Of a stretch of 64,000 bases of DNA, positions 26,828 to 35,912 are shown in pieces. Each line of letters opens with the position of its first letter. Position 1 is the stretch's first letter. A program made the position numbers and the translations under genes. This DNA is from Pseudomonas sp. M30-35. Lineage in GTDB: Bacteria; Pseudomonadota; Gammaproteobacteria; Pseudomonadales; Pseudomonadaceae. The notes under the pieces are model-generated. The model had not been told where the DNA came from, made no database searches, and worked only from the letters and a program-made list of their open reading frames with translations. Where the stretch lies: the NCBI RefSeq assembly GCF_002163625.1, contig NZ_CP020892.1:3534001-3598000 (forward strand), in the 5' to 3' direction.

Positions 26828-27766
26828 GTGAAACCAGCTCACTGGCAAGCCGAGACGCAGCATCTGAATAAACTGCGCCTGTTCGATAAGGTCGCGTTAA
26901 GCAACATTGAGCAGTTGCTTAACGAGTTTTTGGCTTACGATATTGATGCGGGAGAAGTCCTGCTGTCACCGACTACGCGTAACAATTATTTGTACGTTTT
27001 AGTCGCCGGCCAACTCAACGTTTACCTGGGTTCGCTCGATAATCAGCCGGTCAGCACATTATATATAGGCGATTGCGCAGGCGAAATCAGCTTCATTGAC
27101 AATGACCACCCTTGTGCATTCGTAGTTGCCACACAGCCCAGCCGAGTGTTGCGGCTGCACCGCGCTTCACTGGTCAATTTGTTCCAACATTCACCGCAGC
27201 TCATGCAGAACCTGCTTGAACTGCTCTGCCATCGAGTTCGCCAAGGCAACCGAACCATCCTCAACAGCGAACAACACGCCAATATCGACACCCTTACCGG
27301 CACCTTCAACCGGCGCTGGCTGGAGCATATTTTTGAGCGTGAAACCACGCGCTGCGCCTTCAATGAGCAGCCCTTCAGCTTGTTGATGCTCGATGTTGAT
27401 CACTTCAAGGCCTATAACGACAAACATGGTCACTTAGCGGGTGACTACGCACTGTGCATGGTCGCACAGACATTGACCGACCAATTGCGTAACAAGGACA
27501 GCCTGGCGCGGTATGGCGGAGAGGAATTCGTCATTTTACTGCCAGAAATGGACACCGATGCGGCGCTGAGTATCGGTGAACGCTTACGCTTGAGCCTGCA
27601 AGCCGTTACGACCTTTTACTCACCCACAGGCCCTTTGCCAGGGGTCACGGTGTCGATTGGCTTATCATCCATGCGGAGCCAGGACACCCTGCAAAGCATG
27701 CTTGTCCGGGCCGATAACGCGCTATACAGAGCCAAACAACAAGGCCGCAATTGCCTGCGCCACTAA
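26828..27766 (+). CDS. Diguanylate cyclase with N-terminal cNMP-binding domain
   Basis: This protein of about 312 residues joins a cyclic-nucleotide-binding-like domain (residues 15-130; VLVAGQLNVYLGS and YIGDCAGEISFID are the beta-roll segments) to a GGDEF domain (residues 150-310). The active site is RYGGEEFVILLPE. An inhibitory site, RNKD, lies five residues before GGEEF, so product feedback is expected. The fold also shows LTGTFNRRWL and LDVDHFKAYNDKHGH. It would make cyclic di-GMP in response to a signal sensed by the N-terminal domain. There are two GTG starts, at 26819 and 26828; AGGTGG favours 26828. Cyclic di-GMP is also the activator of Alg44 encoded later in the window, but the link is inference. 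Confidence 0.88.
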   Translation: MKPAHWQAETQHLNKLRLFDKVALSNIEQLLNEFLAYDIDAGEVLLSPTTRNNYLYVLVAGQLNVYLGSLDNQPVSTLYIGDCAGEISFIDNDHPCAFVVATQPSRVLRLHRASLVNLFQHSPQLMQNLLELLCHRVRQGNRTILNSEQHANIDTLTGTFNRRWLEHIFERETTRCAFNEQPFSLLMLDVDHFKAYNDKHGHLAGDYALCMVAQTLTDQLRNKDSLARYGGEEFVILLPEMDTDAALSIGERLRLSLQAVTTFYSPTGPLPGVTVSIGLSSMRSQDTLQSMLVRADNALYRAKQQGRNCLRH

Positions 27767-27901
27767 AGCTGCAAACACCCCACCCAAAAGGGTGAATCGT
27801 CAATCAAAACGCTAGCAGTGGGTTGCAAGCGGCTGTGGCACTTCGCCGCGCCGTGTTCTTGCTTTACACTGGCGCAGTTCACTCCTTAACCAATTGACGA
27901 G

Positions 27902-29362
27902 ATGACCGTGCTCAAAGCACTAAAGAAAATATTCGGCAAAGCCGACGGCGAGCAGCCAGCCTCAGTAAACAGGCCCTCTGCGCCAGCCAACCTTGATAGC
28001 GCACCAGCCAATACCAGCCGCAACAGCCGAGCACGCGATAAGAACCGTGAGCCGAGCAAAGCGAAGACTGACGGCGCGAAGCCTGCCCGCAATGACGCGC
28101 CCAAAGCGGCAAAGCCACGCCGCGAGCGGGTAGCCAAACCGGTTGATAACTGGAAACTCAGCGATTTTGCGGTCGAACCTGCTGAAGGTAAAACACGCTT
28201 TCACGATTTCAAGCTCAGCCCTGGGCTAATGCACGCCATTCATGACCTTGGGTTTCCGTATTGCACGCCAATCCAAGCGGGCGTTCTGGGTTACACCCTG
28301 AGCGGCCAGGATGCTATCGGTCGTGCCCAGACGGGTACGGGCAAAACCGCCGCATTCCTCATCTCGATCATTACTCAGCTGCAGCAAACGCCACCGCCGA
28401 AAGAGCGCTATATGGGTGAGCCGCGAGCACTGATTATCGCGCCGACCCGCGAACTGGTGGTGCAGATCGCTAAAGATGCACAAGACCTGACTAAATACTC
28501 TGACCTTAATGTCATGAGTTTTGTTGGCGGCATGGATTTCGACAAGCAGTTAAAGCTGCTGGAATCGCGTTACTGCGACATTCTTGTTGCAACGCCGGGT
28601 CGCTTACTTGATTTCAACCAGCGCGGCGAAGTACACCTCGACATGGTTGAAGTCATGGTGCTCGACGAAGCCGACCGCATGCTCGACATGGGCTTTATCC
28701 CGCAGGTTCGCCAAATCATTCGCCAGACGCCAATGAAAGGTGAGCGGCAAACCCTGCTGTTCTCTGCCACATTCACTGAAGATGTAATGAATCTGGCCAA
28801 ACAATGGACCACTGACCCGGCGATTGTTGAGATTGAGCCAGAAAACGTTGCCAGTGACACCGTTGAGCAACACGTTTATGCCGTGGCAGGTAGCGACAAA
28901 TACAAGTTGCTGTACAACCTGATTGCGCAGAACGATTGGATTCGGGTGATGGTCTTCGCCAACCGCAAAGACGAAGTCCGACGCATTGAAGAGCGCCTGA
29001 CGCGTGACGGCATCAGCGCCGCACAAATGTCTGGCGACGTACCGCAGCATAAGCGGATCAAGGTGCTTGAAGGTTTCCGTGAAGGTAAAATTCGCGTGCT
29101 GGTCGCAACTGATGTTGCTGGTCGCGGCATTCACGTTGACGCCATCAGCCACGTGATCAACTTCACCCTGCCGGAAGACCCGGACGATTACGTTCACCGT
29201 ATTGGCCGAACAGGTCGTGCGGGCACCAATGGCACCTCGATCAGTTTTGCCGGCGAAGATGACGCCTACGCATTACCGCCCATCGAGGCGCTGCTTGGCC
29301 ACAAGATATCCTGTGAAATGCCGCCAGACGAACTGCTCAAGCCGATACCCCGCAAAGGTTAA
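27902..29362 (+). CDS. rhlB: RhlB, DEAD-box RNA helicase
   Basis: This 486-residue ATP-dependent RNA helicase unwinds structured RNA and, in enterobacteria, works with RNase E. The N-terminal 75 residues form a basic, low-complexity tail ([19 protein letters not shown]). The core follows in order: Q motif CTPIQAG, motif [26 protein letters not shown] box [15 protein letters not shown] in LLFSATF, and the C-terminal RecA domain with [12 protein letters not shown] and [10 protein letters not shown]. The gene is single and is followed by a strong terminator, directly after which an IS3-type element has inserted. Confidence 0.93.
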   Translation: MTVLKALKKIFGKADGEQPASVNRPSAPANLDSAPANTSRNSRARDKNREPSKAKTDGAKPARNDAPKAAKPRRERVAKPVDNWKLSDFAVEPAEGKTRFHDFKLSPGLMHAIHDLGFPYCTPIQAGVLGYTLSGQDAIGRAQTGTGKTAAFLISIITQLQQTPPPKERYMGEPRALIIAPTRELVVQIAKDAQDLTKYSDLNVMSFVGGMDFDKQLKLLESRYCDILVATPGRLLDFNQRGEVHLDMVEVMVLDEADRMLDMGFIPQVRQIIRQTPMKGERQTLLFSATFTEDVMNLAKQWTTDPAIVEIEPENVASDTVEQHVYAVAGSDKYKLLYNLIAQNDWIRVMVFANRKDEVRRIEERLTRDGISAAQMSGDVPQHKRIKVLEGFREGKIRVLVATDVAGRGIHVDAISHVINFTLPEDPDDYVHRIGRTGRAGTNGTSISFAGEDDAYALPPIEALLGHKISCEMPPDELLKPIPRKG

Positions 29363-29379
29363 CCAAGCGCGATAGAACA

Positions 29380-29407
29380 GGCGAAGCCCAGCAGCTTCGC
29401 CTTTTTT
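29380..29407 (+). terminator. Intrinsic terminator of rhlB
   Basis: GGCGAAG, loop CCCAGCAG, CTTCGCC and a run of six T form a clear rho-independent terminator 17 bases after the rhlB stop. The IS3-type element begins eight bases beyond it. Confidence 0.92.
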
Positions 29408-29468
29408 GTGTCTGTGACCCGTCCTGAATAAGGTTTACACCTTCTAGCTTCTTTTTCAGGAGGGCCCC

Positions 29469-29867
29469 ATGGCTGAAGGTGTACGACGAAGTCAGCGCGA
29501 TTATTCGCTAGCTTTTAAATTGGCAGTTGTCGATCAGGTCGAAAAAGGCGAGCTTAGTTACACACAAGCTCAGGATCGCTATGGGATCCAAGGGCGATCA
29601 ACTGTATTGGTTTGGTTGCGCAAGCATGGCCGCCAAGATTGAAGCCAAGGCGCATCGATTCGAGCCCAGAGGAGTCGCGTCATGACTACCCCCAAGCCGC
29701 TGACACCCGAGCAGCGCATCAAAGAGCTGGAGCAGCAGCTTGAAGTGGCCACACAGAAAGCTCAATTTTTCGAAGCCGTAGTGGATGTCCTGAAGACCGA
29801 CTACGGAGTGTCGATCGTAAAAAAGCGACCCGGCAAGTCCTCACGCAAAAGCAAATCGAAGGGCTGA
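29469..29867 (+). pseudogene. IS3 OrfA, interrupted by an in-frame TGA
   Basis: The N-terminal piece (57 residues, MAEGVRRSQRDYSLAFKLAV) carries the helix-turn-helix that binds IS ends and stops at TGA 29640-29642, after LRKHGRQD. The same frame then stays open to 29867 and encodes MTTPKPLTPEQRIKELEQQL and a leucine-zipper-like segment ending in a basic tail. Related OrfA proteins have tryptophan at this point (RQDW), so TGG to TGA is the simplest explanation. An AGAGGAG eight bases before the ATG at 29682 could restart translation downstream. Without suppression no full OrfAB transposase would be made. Confidence 0.8.
29819..29825 (+). other. Predicted -1 frameshift site (A6G) of the IS3 element
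   Basis: The heptamer A AAA AAG lies in the orfA frame with the correct phase. Read in the -1 frame it continues KATRQVLTQKQIEGLSISRA into OrfB without a stop, which is the arrangement expected for production of an OrfAB fusion. Confidence 0.85.
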
Positions 29868-29890
29868 GTATCAGCAGGGCTTGCCAGTTC

Positions 29891-30691
29891 ATGGGGATCA
29901 GTCGTCAGGCTTACTACAAGCGTAATAATGTCGACGCTGCTCGTCTGGCTTTGGATCAGAACGTTGTCGATTTCGTTCAGCGCAAACGTCAGCGCCAGCC
30001 GCGCCTAGGCACCCGTAAGCTGCATTATTTACTGCATTGTCAGCCTCAACTTGACCTGCATGTAGGTCGAGATCGGCTGTTTTCAATCCTGCGTGAAAGG
30101 CGTTTGTTGGTAGCCCGCAAGCGGGCTTATCACAAGACGACCGACAGCCATCATCGCTTCCGGCGCCATCCAAACCTGCTCAAGCCAGGGCCTGACCAGG
30201 TTGTTCCAAATGGCCCGGAACAAGTCTGGGTGGCTGATATCACCTATTTGCCAATTCAGACCGGCACAGCCTATCTAAGCCTTGTGACGGATGCTTTTTC
30301 ACGAAAGATCGTGGGTTATCACGTCCATGAGAGCCTGCATACCGAGTCGGTGGCTCATGCGTTGCGCCGGGCGGTAAAACGCCGTCAAACACAGCAAGCA
30401 CTAATCCATCACTCGGATAGAGGTAGTCAGTATTGCTCGGGAGAGTATCAGGCGCTTCATGCAAGACACGGCATCAGGTGCTCGATGACGGATGGTTATG
30501 ACTGCTACCAAAACGCCTTGGCAGAGCGGGTCAATGGAATTTTAAAGACAGAGCTTTTGCTCCAGCGACCAGAAGATTTAACTCAGGCGAAGAAGATGGT
30601 GAGCGAGTCGGTGTCGATCTATAACAACGAGCGACCACACCTGTCGCTGAAATACAAAACGCCCGATGCGGTGCACCGGGCGTTAGGGTGA
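29891..30691 (+). CDS. IS3 OrfB, DDE transposase catalytic subunit
   Basis: This 266-residue reading frame encodes the rve integrase core. The first aspartate is in VWVADITYLPIQTG near residue 117, the second in LIHHSDRGSQYCS near residue 176, and the glutamate in CYQNALAERVNGILKTELL near residue 213. An N-terminal HTH_21-type segment (NVVDFVQRKRQRQPRLGTRK) precedes the core. In the complete transposase it is fused to OrfA by -1 frameshifting; the frame is open well before its first ATG at 29891. The end (NNERPHLSLKYKTPDAVH) is typical of the family. Confidence 0.92.
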   Translation: MGISRQAYYKRNNVDAARLALDQNVVDFVQRKRQRQPRLGTRKLHYLLHCQPQLDLHVGRDRLFSILRERRLLVARKRAYHKTTDSHHRFRRHPNLLKPGPDQVVPNGPEQVWVADITYLPIQTGTAYLSLVTDAFSRKIVGYHVHESLHTESVAHALRRAVKRRQTQQALIHHSDRGSQYCSGEYQALHARHGIRCSMTDGYDCYQNALAERVNGILKTELLLQRPEDLTQAKKMVSESVSIYNNERPHLSLKYKTPDAVHRALG

Positions 30692-30751
30692 ATAGGTGTA
30701 AACCTATTTCAGGACTAGACACTGCAATAAACCAGGCGTTGTCTCATTAAT

Positions 30752-30868
30752 GGTATGGGCGACGCTTTTTTCGCCCACCATTAAACGGCTGTCAAAACCA
30801 CGGCTATGTGCTGGCTCTTAAGCCTTTGGTTGCTTGAGTCATGGTGGGCAAGCTTCGCGTTGCCCCCT
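30752..30868. repeat. Degenerate REP pair after the IS3 element
   Basis: The forward unit GGTATGGGCGACGC...CGCCCACC (30752-30779) and the reverse unit GGTGGGCAAGCTTCGCGTTG, then CCCCCT (30843-30868), match the REP pairs elsewhere with base changes in both arms. They lie between the IS3 right end and the next gene. Confidence 0.65.
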
Positions 30869-30911
30869 AAGCGCTAGTCTTAGAGCTGTTAAATTGCGGA
30901 AATGGAGTCCC

Positions 30912-31955
30912 ATGATGCGCCTGACCATCCAACCGACCGACTTACACAAAGCAGTCGCAGCTGGCGTGCTTGCTCCCGGCCAAGACGCCGCATTGCTCAG
31001 TTTTTTGCAGCAACAAAACCCTGAACGGGCGAGTTTTCAACTGGCGCACATCGCGTATTACTTTGGCGCCATGCTGATCATCGGCGCCATGGGTTGGCTG
31101 CTGACCGAGGCCTGGATGAACATTGGCGAAGGTGCGCTACTGATCATCAGTGCGGCCTATATGCTGTTGTTTACCCTGTGCGGCCGCAGCATGTGGCAAC
31201 GCGGCCAGCAAATACCGGGCGGCTTGTTGGGCGCAGTGGCTGTGAGCATGACGCCGCTGCTGATATTTGCCGTGCAACGTCTGATGGGCTGGTGGCCACT
31301 GGATGACGGCTTGGGTAGCTACAACGATTACTACAAATACGTACAAAGCGGTTGGCTGGCAATGGAGCTTGGCACAGTAATGGTTGGGGTGCTGATGCTA
31401 CGCATGCTGCCCTTCCCCTTTATTGTCATGCCGATAGCAATTGCCCTGTGGTTTATGTCGATGGATTTGACCGAGCTGCTGTTTGGCAGCTCTTTCGACT
31501 GGGAACAACGCCGCTGGATCTCGTTATGGTTCGGCTTGCTGGTACTGCTCTGCAGCCTGTGGGTCGATGGCCGCAGCCAACGCGACTATGCATTCTGGGG
31601 ATACCTGGCGGGGTTGTTAGCCTTCTGGGGCGGCCTGTCCATGATGGACAGCGGCAGCGAATTGGGCAAAGCCTTGTACTGCCTGATCAACCTTGGACTT
31701 ATAGCGGTCGCAGTGCTGCTGCGCCGCGCTATGTTCATGGTCTTTGGTGCACTCGGTGTGGCATCGTATCTGGGATATTTATCCTATGAAGTGTTCGCCG
31801 ACTCGCTGCTATTCCCGGTCATCGTTAGCCTGCTGGGCTTGGCGGTTATTGGTTTGGGCATTGTTTATCAAAGACAGCGGGATGCGTTCAGCGCAAAACT
31901 GCGCCGCAAAATACCGTCAAGCTGGCAGAGCTTTCTACCTGCACTGCGCCGTTAA
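30912..31955 (+). CDS. Multi-pass inner-membrane protein, DUF2157-like
   Basis: This protein of about 347 residues has an N-terminal soluble helical part (residues 1-45, including VAAGVLAPGQDAALLSFLQQ) and about ten hydrophobic helices from residue 45 onwards, e.g. IAYYFGAMLIIGAMGWLLTE and WISLWFGLLVLLCSLWVD. The N-terminal layout resembles DUF2157 membrane proteins, but no function is known. GGAG four bases before paired ATG codons (30912 and 30915) defines the start; the frame extends upstream into the REP pair but that part is spurious. It appears monocistronic. Confidence 0.7.
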   Translation: MMRLTIQPTDLHKAVAAGVLAPGQDAALLSFLQQQNPERASFQLAHIAYYFGAMLIIGAMGWLLTEAWMNIGEGALLIISAAYMLLFTLCGRSMWQRGQQIPGGLLGAVAVSMTPLLIFAVQRLMGWWPLDDGLGSYNDYYKYVQSGWLAMELGTVMVGVLMLRMLPFPFIVMPIAIALWFMSMDLTELLFGSSFDWEQRRWISLWFGLLVLLCSLWVDGRSQRDYAFWGYLAGLLAFWGGLSMMDSGSELGKALYCLINLGLIAVAVLLRRAMFMVFGALGVASYLGYLSYEVFADSLLFPVIVSLLGLAVIGLGIVYQRQRDAFSAKLRRKIPSSWQSFLPALRR

Positions 31956-32236
31956 ATGACGCCCGGCTATGCCCGTAAGGGCATGGCCGCAGACGAGCCA
32001 ACTGTACAAAAAACACGCTAAACGGTTGATCAACCGAATATTTTTCACGCTAGGGCTTTCGTTTAGTCGCGCAGAGTTGTAGAAAAGACTATGCCTTGCA
32101 CATTCTCACCAGCCAGTTTTGCTTGGAGCCCTGCTTAATCGTTGAGCAAGCCTGTATTAACGCCCGGAGTTGGCGTTCAATTTTCAGACGCCTGTGGCAG
32201 TTGTGAGTCCACAGGGTCGTATTAAAGGAGCCAAGA

Positions 32237-33610
32237 ATGGCCCAACGAAACGTAATAAATGCCTCTGTGAGCCCAAAGGGCAGTCTCGAAACCCTCTCCC
32301 AGCGTGAAGTTCAGCAGCTCAGTGAAGCGGGTTCAGCCAGCATCTACATACTCTTCCGTCAGTGCGCGCTGGCAATTCTCAACACTGGCGCGCAAATCGA
32401 CAATGCGAAAACCATTCTCGACGCCTACAAAGACTTCGAAGTCCGTATTCACCAGCAAGATCGCGGCGTTCGCCTGGAACTGCTCAACGCCCCGGCGGAT
32501 GCCTTCGTTGATGGCGAGATGATCGCCAGCACCCGCGAAATGTTGTTCAGCGCCCTGCGCGATATCGTCTATACCGAGAACGAACTAGGCAGCCAGCGCA
32601 TCGACCTGAGCAGTTCGGAAGGCATCACTGACTACGTGTTCCACCTGCTGCGCAACGCCCGCACCCTGCGTCCGGGTTTAGAGCCAAAGATGGTTGTTTG
32701 CTGGGGCGGTCACTCGATCAATACAGACGAGTACAAGTACACCAAAAAAGTCGGTCACGAACTCGGCCTGCGCAATCTGGATATTTGCACCGGCTGCGGC
32801 CCCGGCGTGATGAAAGGCCCGATGAAGGGCGCGACTATTGCCCATGCCAAACAACGCATCAACAACAGCCGTTACTTGGGACTGACCGAGCCGGGGATCA
32901 TCGCTGCCGAAGCACCGAACCCAATCGTTAACGAACTGGTGATCATGCCGGACATCGAGAAACGCTTGGAAGCCTTTGTACGTGTGGGCCACGGCATCAT
33001 CGTCTTCCCGGGCGGCGTGGGTACGGCTGAGGAGTTTCTCTATCTGCTGGGCATCTTGATGCACCCTGAAAACCGCGAGCTGCCCTTCCCGGTTATTCTC
33101 ACCGGCCCGAAAAGCGCCGAGGCCTTTATCCAGCAACTGCACACCTTTATCGGTGCAACCTTGGGCGAAGAGGCGCAGCGTCATTACCAAATCATCATCG
33201 ACAACCCTGCGCAAGTTGCCCGCGAAATGACGGTAGGTTTAAAGGCCGTTAAACAGTTCCGTCGTGAACGCAATGATGCGTTCCACTTCAACTGGCTGCT
33301 GAAAATCGACGAAGGTCTGCAGCGTCCGTTCGACCCGACGCACGAGAACATGGCCAGCCTGCAATTAAGCCGTGATCTGCCAGCCCATGAGTTAGCCGCC
33401 AACCTGCGCCGGGCTTTCTCCGGGGTGGTTGCGGGTAACGTCAAGGACAAGGGCATTCGCATGATCGAAGAAAAAGGCCCGTATCAGATTCATGGCGACG
33501 TGGCCGTGATGCAGCCGCTGGACGAATTGCTGCAAGCCTTTGTCGATCAGCACCGCATGAAACTGCCGGGCGGCGCGGACTATGTGCCGTGTTACCAACT
33601 CGTCAAGTAA
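32237..33610 (+). CDS. ppnN: PpnN, nucleotide 5'-monophosphate nucleosidase
   Basis: This 457-residue protein is PpnN (YgdH), which cleaves purine and pyrimidine nucleoside monophosphates to base and ribose 5-phosphate and in E. coli is regulated by (p)ppGpp. The catalytic LOG-type domain is central: TGCGPGVMKGPMKGATIAHA near residue 190, then VFPGGVGTAEEFLYLLGIL near residue 258 with the PGGxGTxxE motif. Flanking N- and C-terminal domains match the long version of the family. AAAGGAG lies upstream of the ATG. The gene is single, and a hairpin follows the stop. Confidence 0.92.
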   Translation: MAQRNVINASVSPKGSLETLSQREVQQLSEAGSASIYILFRQCALAILNTGAQIDNAKTILDAYKDFEVRIHQQDRGVRLELLNAPADAFVDGEMIASTREMLFSALRDIVYTENELGSQRIDLSSSEGITDYVFHLLRNARTLRPGLEPKMVVCWGGHSINTDEYKYTKKVGHELGLRNLDICTGCGPGVMKGPMKGATIAHAKQRINNSRYLGLTEPGIIAAEAPNPIVNELVIMPDIEKRLEAFVRVGHGIIVFPGGVGTAEEFLYLLGILMHPENRELPFPVILTGPKSAEAFIQQLHTFIGATLGEEAQRHYQIIIDNPAQVAREMTVGLKAVKQFRRERNDAFHFNWLLKIDEGLQRPFDPTHENMASLQLSRDLPAHELAANLRRAFSGVVAGNVKDKGIRMIEEKGPYQIHGDVAVMQPLDELLQAFVDQHRMKLPGGADYVPCYQLVK

Positions 33611-33620
33611 GCCTGCGTAT

Positions 33621-33651
33621 GGGCTGTCGAGCGGTTAATGCTCGATGGCCC
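33621..33651. terminator. Hairpin between ppnN and mocR-type gene
   Basis: GGGCTGTCGAGC and GCTCGATGGCCC form a stem with two mismatched positions around a 7-base loop, 11 bases after the ppnN stop, between convergent genes. No T-tract is present. Confidence 0.4.
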
Positions 33652-33695
33652 ACTTGCTTGCGGCGCAGCGCTTAAAGCGTTATCGAACGGGTCGC

Positions 33696-35162
33696 TTAAA
33701 CACCCCAGGCAACACGCAAGGCGCGCAATGCAACCTCGATATCGGCCTCATTAACAGCCGCAAAACCGAGCACCAAACCCGCACGTTGGTCTGGCATCTG
33801 TTCGCTGTCTGGCAACCAATAATGACTCAGTGCATTGATTTCAACACCGACGGCCTCTGCCGCTTCGATCAACTCCTGCTCACGGGCGACGCTATCGACC
33901 CGGACGCACAGATGCAGCCCTGCATCGACAGCAGGCATTGGCGCACAGCCAGCAATTGCGCGAGGCCAACCGGCCAGCAATGCATCACGGCGACTGCGTG
34001 CAGCACTGCGCATCCGGCGGATATGCCGTTGAAAATGTCCAGTCGCAATAAACTCCGCCATCACCGCTTGGGTGCCTATCTCAGAATGACGCATATCCAA
34101 AGCCCGACGCCGTGAGAACGACTCAGCCAGGTCCGCAGGTAAAATCAGATATCCAAGGCGCAATGCCGGAAAGGTAATTTTGCAAAAAGTGCCGACATAC
34201 AACACGCGTCCTTGACGGTCGAGCGCAGCCAAGGGTGCCAAAGGCGTACCGCTGTAACGGTACTCGCCGTCGTAATCGTCTTCGATAATCCAACCGTCAT
34301 GACGCTCTGCCCAGTCGAGTAATTCAAGCCGGCGTTGCAACGACAACGTCACTCCGGTCGGGTATTGGTGCGATGGCGTCACATAGGCCAAACGACAGTG
34401 ACCGAGCCGCTCAAGCGCCGCCGTATCAATACCGGCACCATCAACCGCGACACCCTGCAACTTAGCACCAGCGACGGCAAATGCATGCCCGGCAGCGCGG
34501 TAGCCCGGATTTTCAATCGCCACCCTATCACCGGGCTGCAACAGCAACTGTGCACACAGGCTGATCGCTTGTTGCGCGCCACTGGTGATCACCACTTGTG
34601 CGGGATCACACTGCAAGCCGCGACTGTTGCGCAGGTAAGCGACAATCAGCTCGCGCAATTGCCGATCACCTGCTGGATCGCCGTAGCCGAGCCGCGCAGG
34701 AGACGGTTTACGCCAAAAGCTCGCCGACAGCCTTGCCCAGGTTTCAAACGGGAACAGGTCGAATGCCGGAACCCCAACTCGAAAGGCCCGTGGCGCACCT
34801 TCTGGTGGTTTCGGTAAATGATGGTTATCGAGCAGGCGCAAAGCATCGCTTGGCGCAGGAGTGGCGGTCGGCGCCGCAACAACAGGCGCCACGCTTGCCA
34901 GCTGGGCAACATAGGTGCCGTCGCCAACCCGACCTTCAATGTAGCCCTCGGCATAGAGCTGGTCGAACGCCCGCATCACCGTATTGCGTGAAACATCAAG
35001 CAAGTTGGCAAGATCGCGACTGGCAGGCAACCGCGCACCGCCAGGCAGGCGGCCATCAAGGATTCGCTCACGCAAACGTTGATAGAGCTGCCGCGCCAAA
35101 CCGCGTCCGGGCTCAAGCCGTACACCAGACAAGTCGATCGGCAACGACGCACTCACCTGCAT
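33696..35162 (-). CDS. MocR/PdxR-type GntR regulator with aminotransferase domain
   Basis: This 488-residue protein combines an N-terminal GntR winged helix (residues 20-85; RDLANLLDVSRNTVMRAFDQ, then LYAEGYIEGR) with a PLP-dependent aminotransferase-like domain (residues 125-488). The PLP lysine is probable in GTFCKITFPALRLGYL near residue 325, and YTSGAQQ-type, NPGYRA and DDYDGEYRY motifs are visible. MocR regulators use PLP adducts as signals. GGAG six bases before the ATG at 35162 fixes the start. It is divergent from paiB and two GNAT genes, a typical regulator-target arrangement. Confidence 0.88.
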   Translation of the reverse strand: MQVSASLPIDLSGVRLEPGRGLARQLYQRLRERILDGRLPGGARLPASRDLANLLDVSRNTVMRAFDQLYAEGYIEGRVGDGTYVAQLASVAPVVAAPTATPAPSDALRLLDNHHLPKPPEGAPRAFRVGVPAFDLFPFETWARLSASFWRKPSPARLGYGDPAGDRQLRELIVAYLRNSRGLQCDPAQVVITSGAQQAISLCAQLLLQPGDRVAIENPGYRAAGHAFAVAGAKLQGVAVDGAGIDTAALERLGHCRLAYVTPSHQYPTGVTLSLQRRLELLDWAERHDGWIIEDDYDGEYRYSGTPLAPLAALDRQGRVLYVGTFCKITFPALRLGYLILPADLAESFSRRRALDMRHSEIGTQAVMAEFIATGHFQRHIRRMRSAARSRRDALLAGWPRAIAGCAPMPAVDAGLHLCVRVDSVAREQELIEAAEAVGVEINALSHYWLPDSEQMPDQRAGLVLGFAAVNEADIEVALRALRVAWGV

Positions 35163-35263
35163 AATTGGCTCCATAAAGTTAGCCATAAATGGATCTTACA
35201 ACAGTCCAATATTCTGCCTAGCATGCAGCTATCAATCTACAGCCATCAATCAGAAGAACCCGC

Positions 35264-35896
35264 ATGTATCTACCTTCAGCGTTTCGTCAGGATGATTTCG
35301 GAGTGCTGCATGACGAAATCGATAAAGCCCGCTTGGCAACGATTGTTAGCCATGGCGCAAACGGCTTACAAGCCACTCACTTACCCCTGCTGCTCGTGCG
35401 TGAAGAGGGTCAGTACGGCACGCTGTATGGCCATCTCGCGCGGGCCAACCCGCATTGGCGTGATTGGCAGGACGCTAGCGAGGCGTTGGTGATGTTTAAC
35501 CTTGCAGATGGCTACATCAGCCCTGCGTGGTACCCGGCCAAAGCTGAGCACGGCAAAGTGGTGCCGACCTGGAATTACATCAGCGTTCACGCACGCGGCC
35601 CGATCGAGTTGTTCGATGATCCGCAGCGCTTGCTGCAATTGGTCAGCCGCCTAAGTGACAAACACGAAGCCAACCGCGCAACACCTTGGTCCGTCGATGA
35701 TGCGCCCGCTGACTATATCGACAAGATGCTGCGGGCAATTGTCGGCTTTGCCCTGCCCATCGAGCATATAGAAGGCAAATACAAGCTCAGCCAAAACCGT
35801 GACTCAGCCGACCAGAAAGGTGTTCACGCGGCTCTGCAAAGCAGCGCAGACCCGCGCGACCAGTTACTTGCCGAGCGTATGCCCTGCGCCGATTAA
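35264..35896 (+). CDS. PaiB-like FMN-binding protein
   Basis: This 210-residue protein resembles the PaiB/FMN-binding split-barrel family, named after the B. subtilis PaiAB pair. Visible segments include YLPSAFRQDDFGVLHDEIDK, then ATHLPLLLVREEGQYGTLYG, GHLARANPHWRDW, and the central PTWNYISVHARGPIEL, with AIVGFALPIEHIEGKYKLSQ and NR at the C-terminal side. The family is annotated as a negative regulator, although flavin binding suggests it may be an enzyme. It begins a rightward run with two GNAT genes, divergent from the MocR-type gene. Confidence 0.85.
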   Translation: MYLPSAFRQDDFGVLHDEIDKARLATIVSHGANGLQATHLPLLLVREEGQYGTLYGHLARANPHWRDWQDASEALVMFNLADGYISPAWYPAKAEHGKVVPTWNYISVHARGPIELFDDPQRLLQLVSRLSDKHEANRATPWSVDDAPADYIDKMLRAIVGFALPIEHIEGKYKLSQNRDSADQKGVHAALQSSADPRDQLLAERMPCAD

Positions 35897-35912
35897 GCCA
35901 AAGGATTCAGAC

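Larger units (their letters stand above)
29415..30721 (+). mobile_element. IS3-family insertion sequence, complete, with target duplication
   Basis: A 1307-bp element is bounded by 28-bp imperfect inverted repeats (23 of 28 match) at 29415-29442 and 30694-30721; both share GTCCTGAA and AGGTTTACACCT. It starts TG and ends CA and is flanked by the direct repeat CTG (29412-29414 and 30722-30724), the 3-bp duplication usual for IS3. It contains two overlapping frames (orfA, orfB) joined by a -1 frameshift site. The orfA reading frame is interrupted by a stop codon. The intact ends and duplication suggest fairly recent arrival. Confidence 0.92.

Noticed and set aside
28604..29197. A 197-residue leftward open frame inside rhlB
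   Set aside because: It is fully antisense to the conserved helicase core and has no family features.
34598..35164. A 188-residue rightward open frame antisense to the MocR-type gene
   Set aside because: It overlaps a clearly recognised two-domain regulator and shows no domain.
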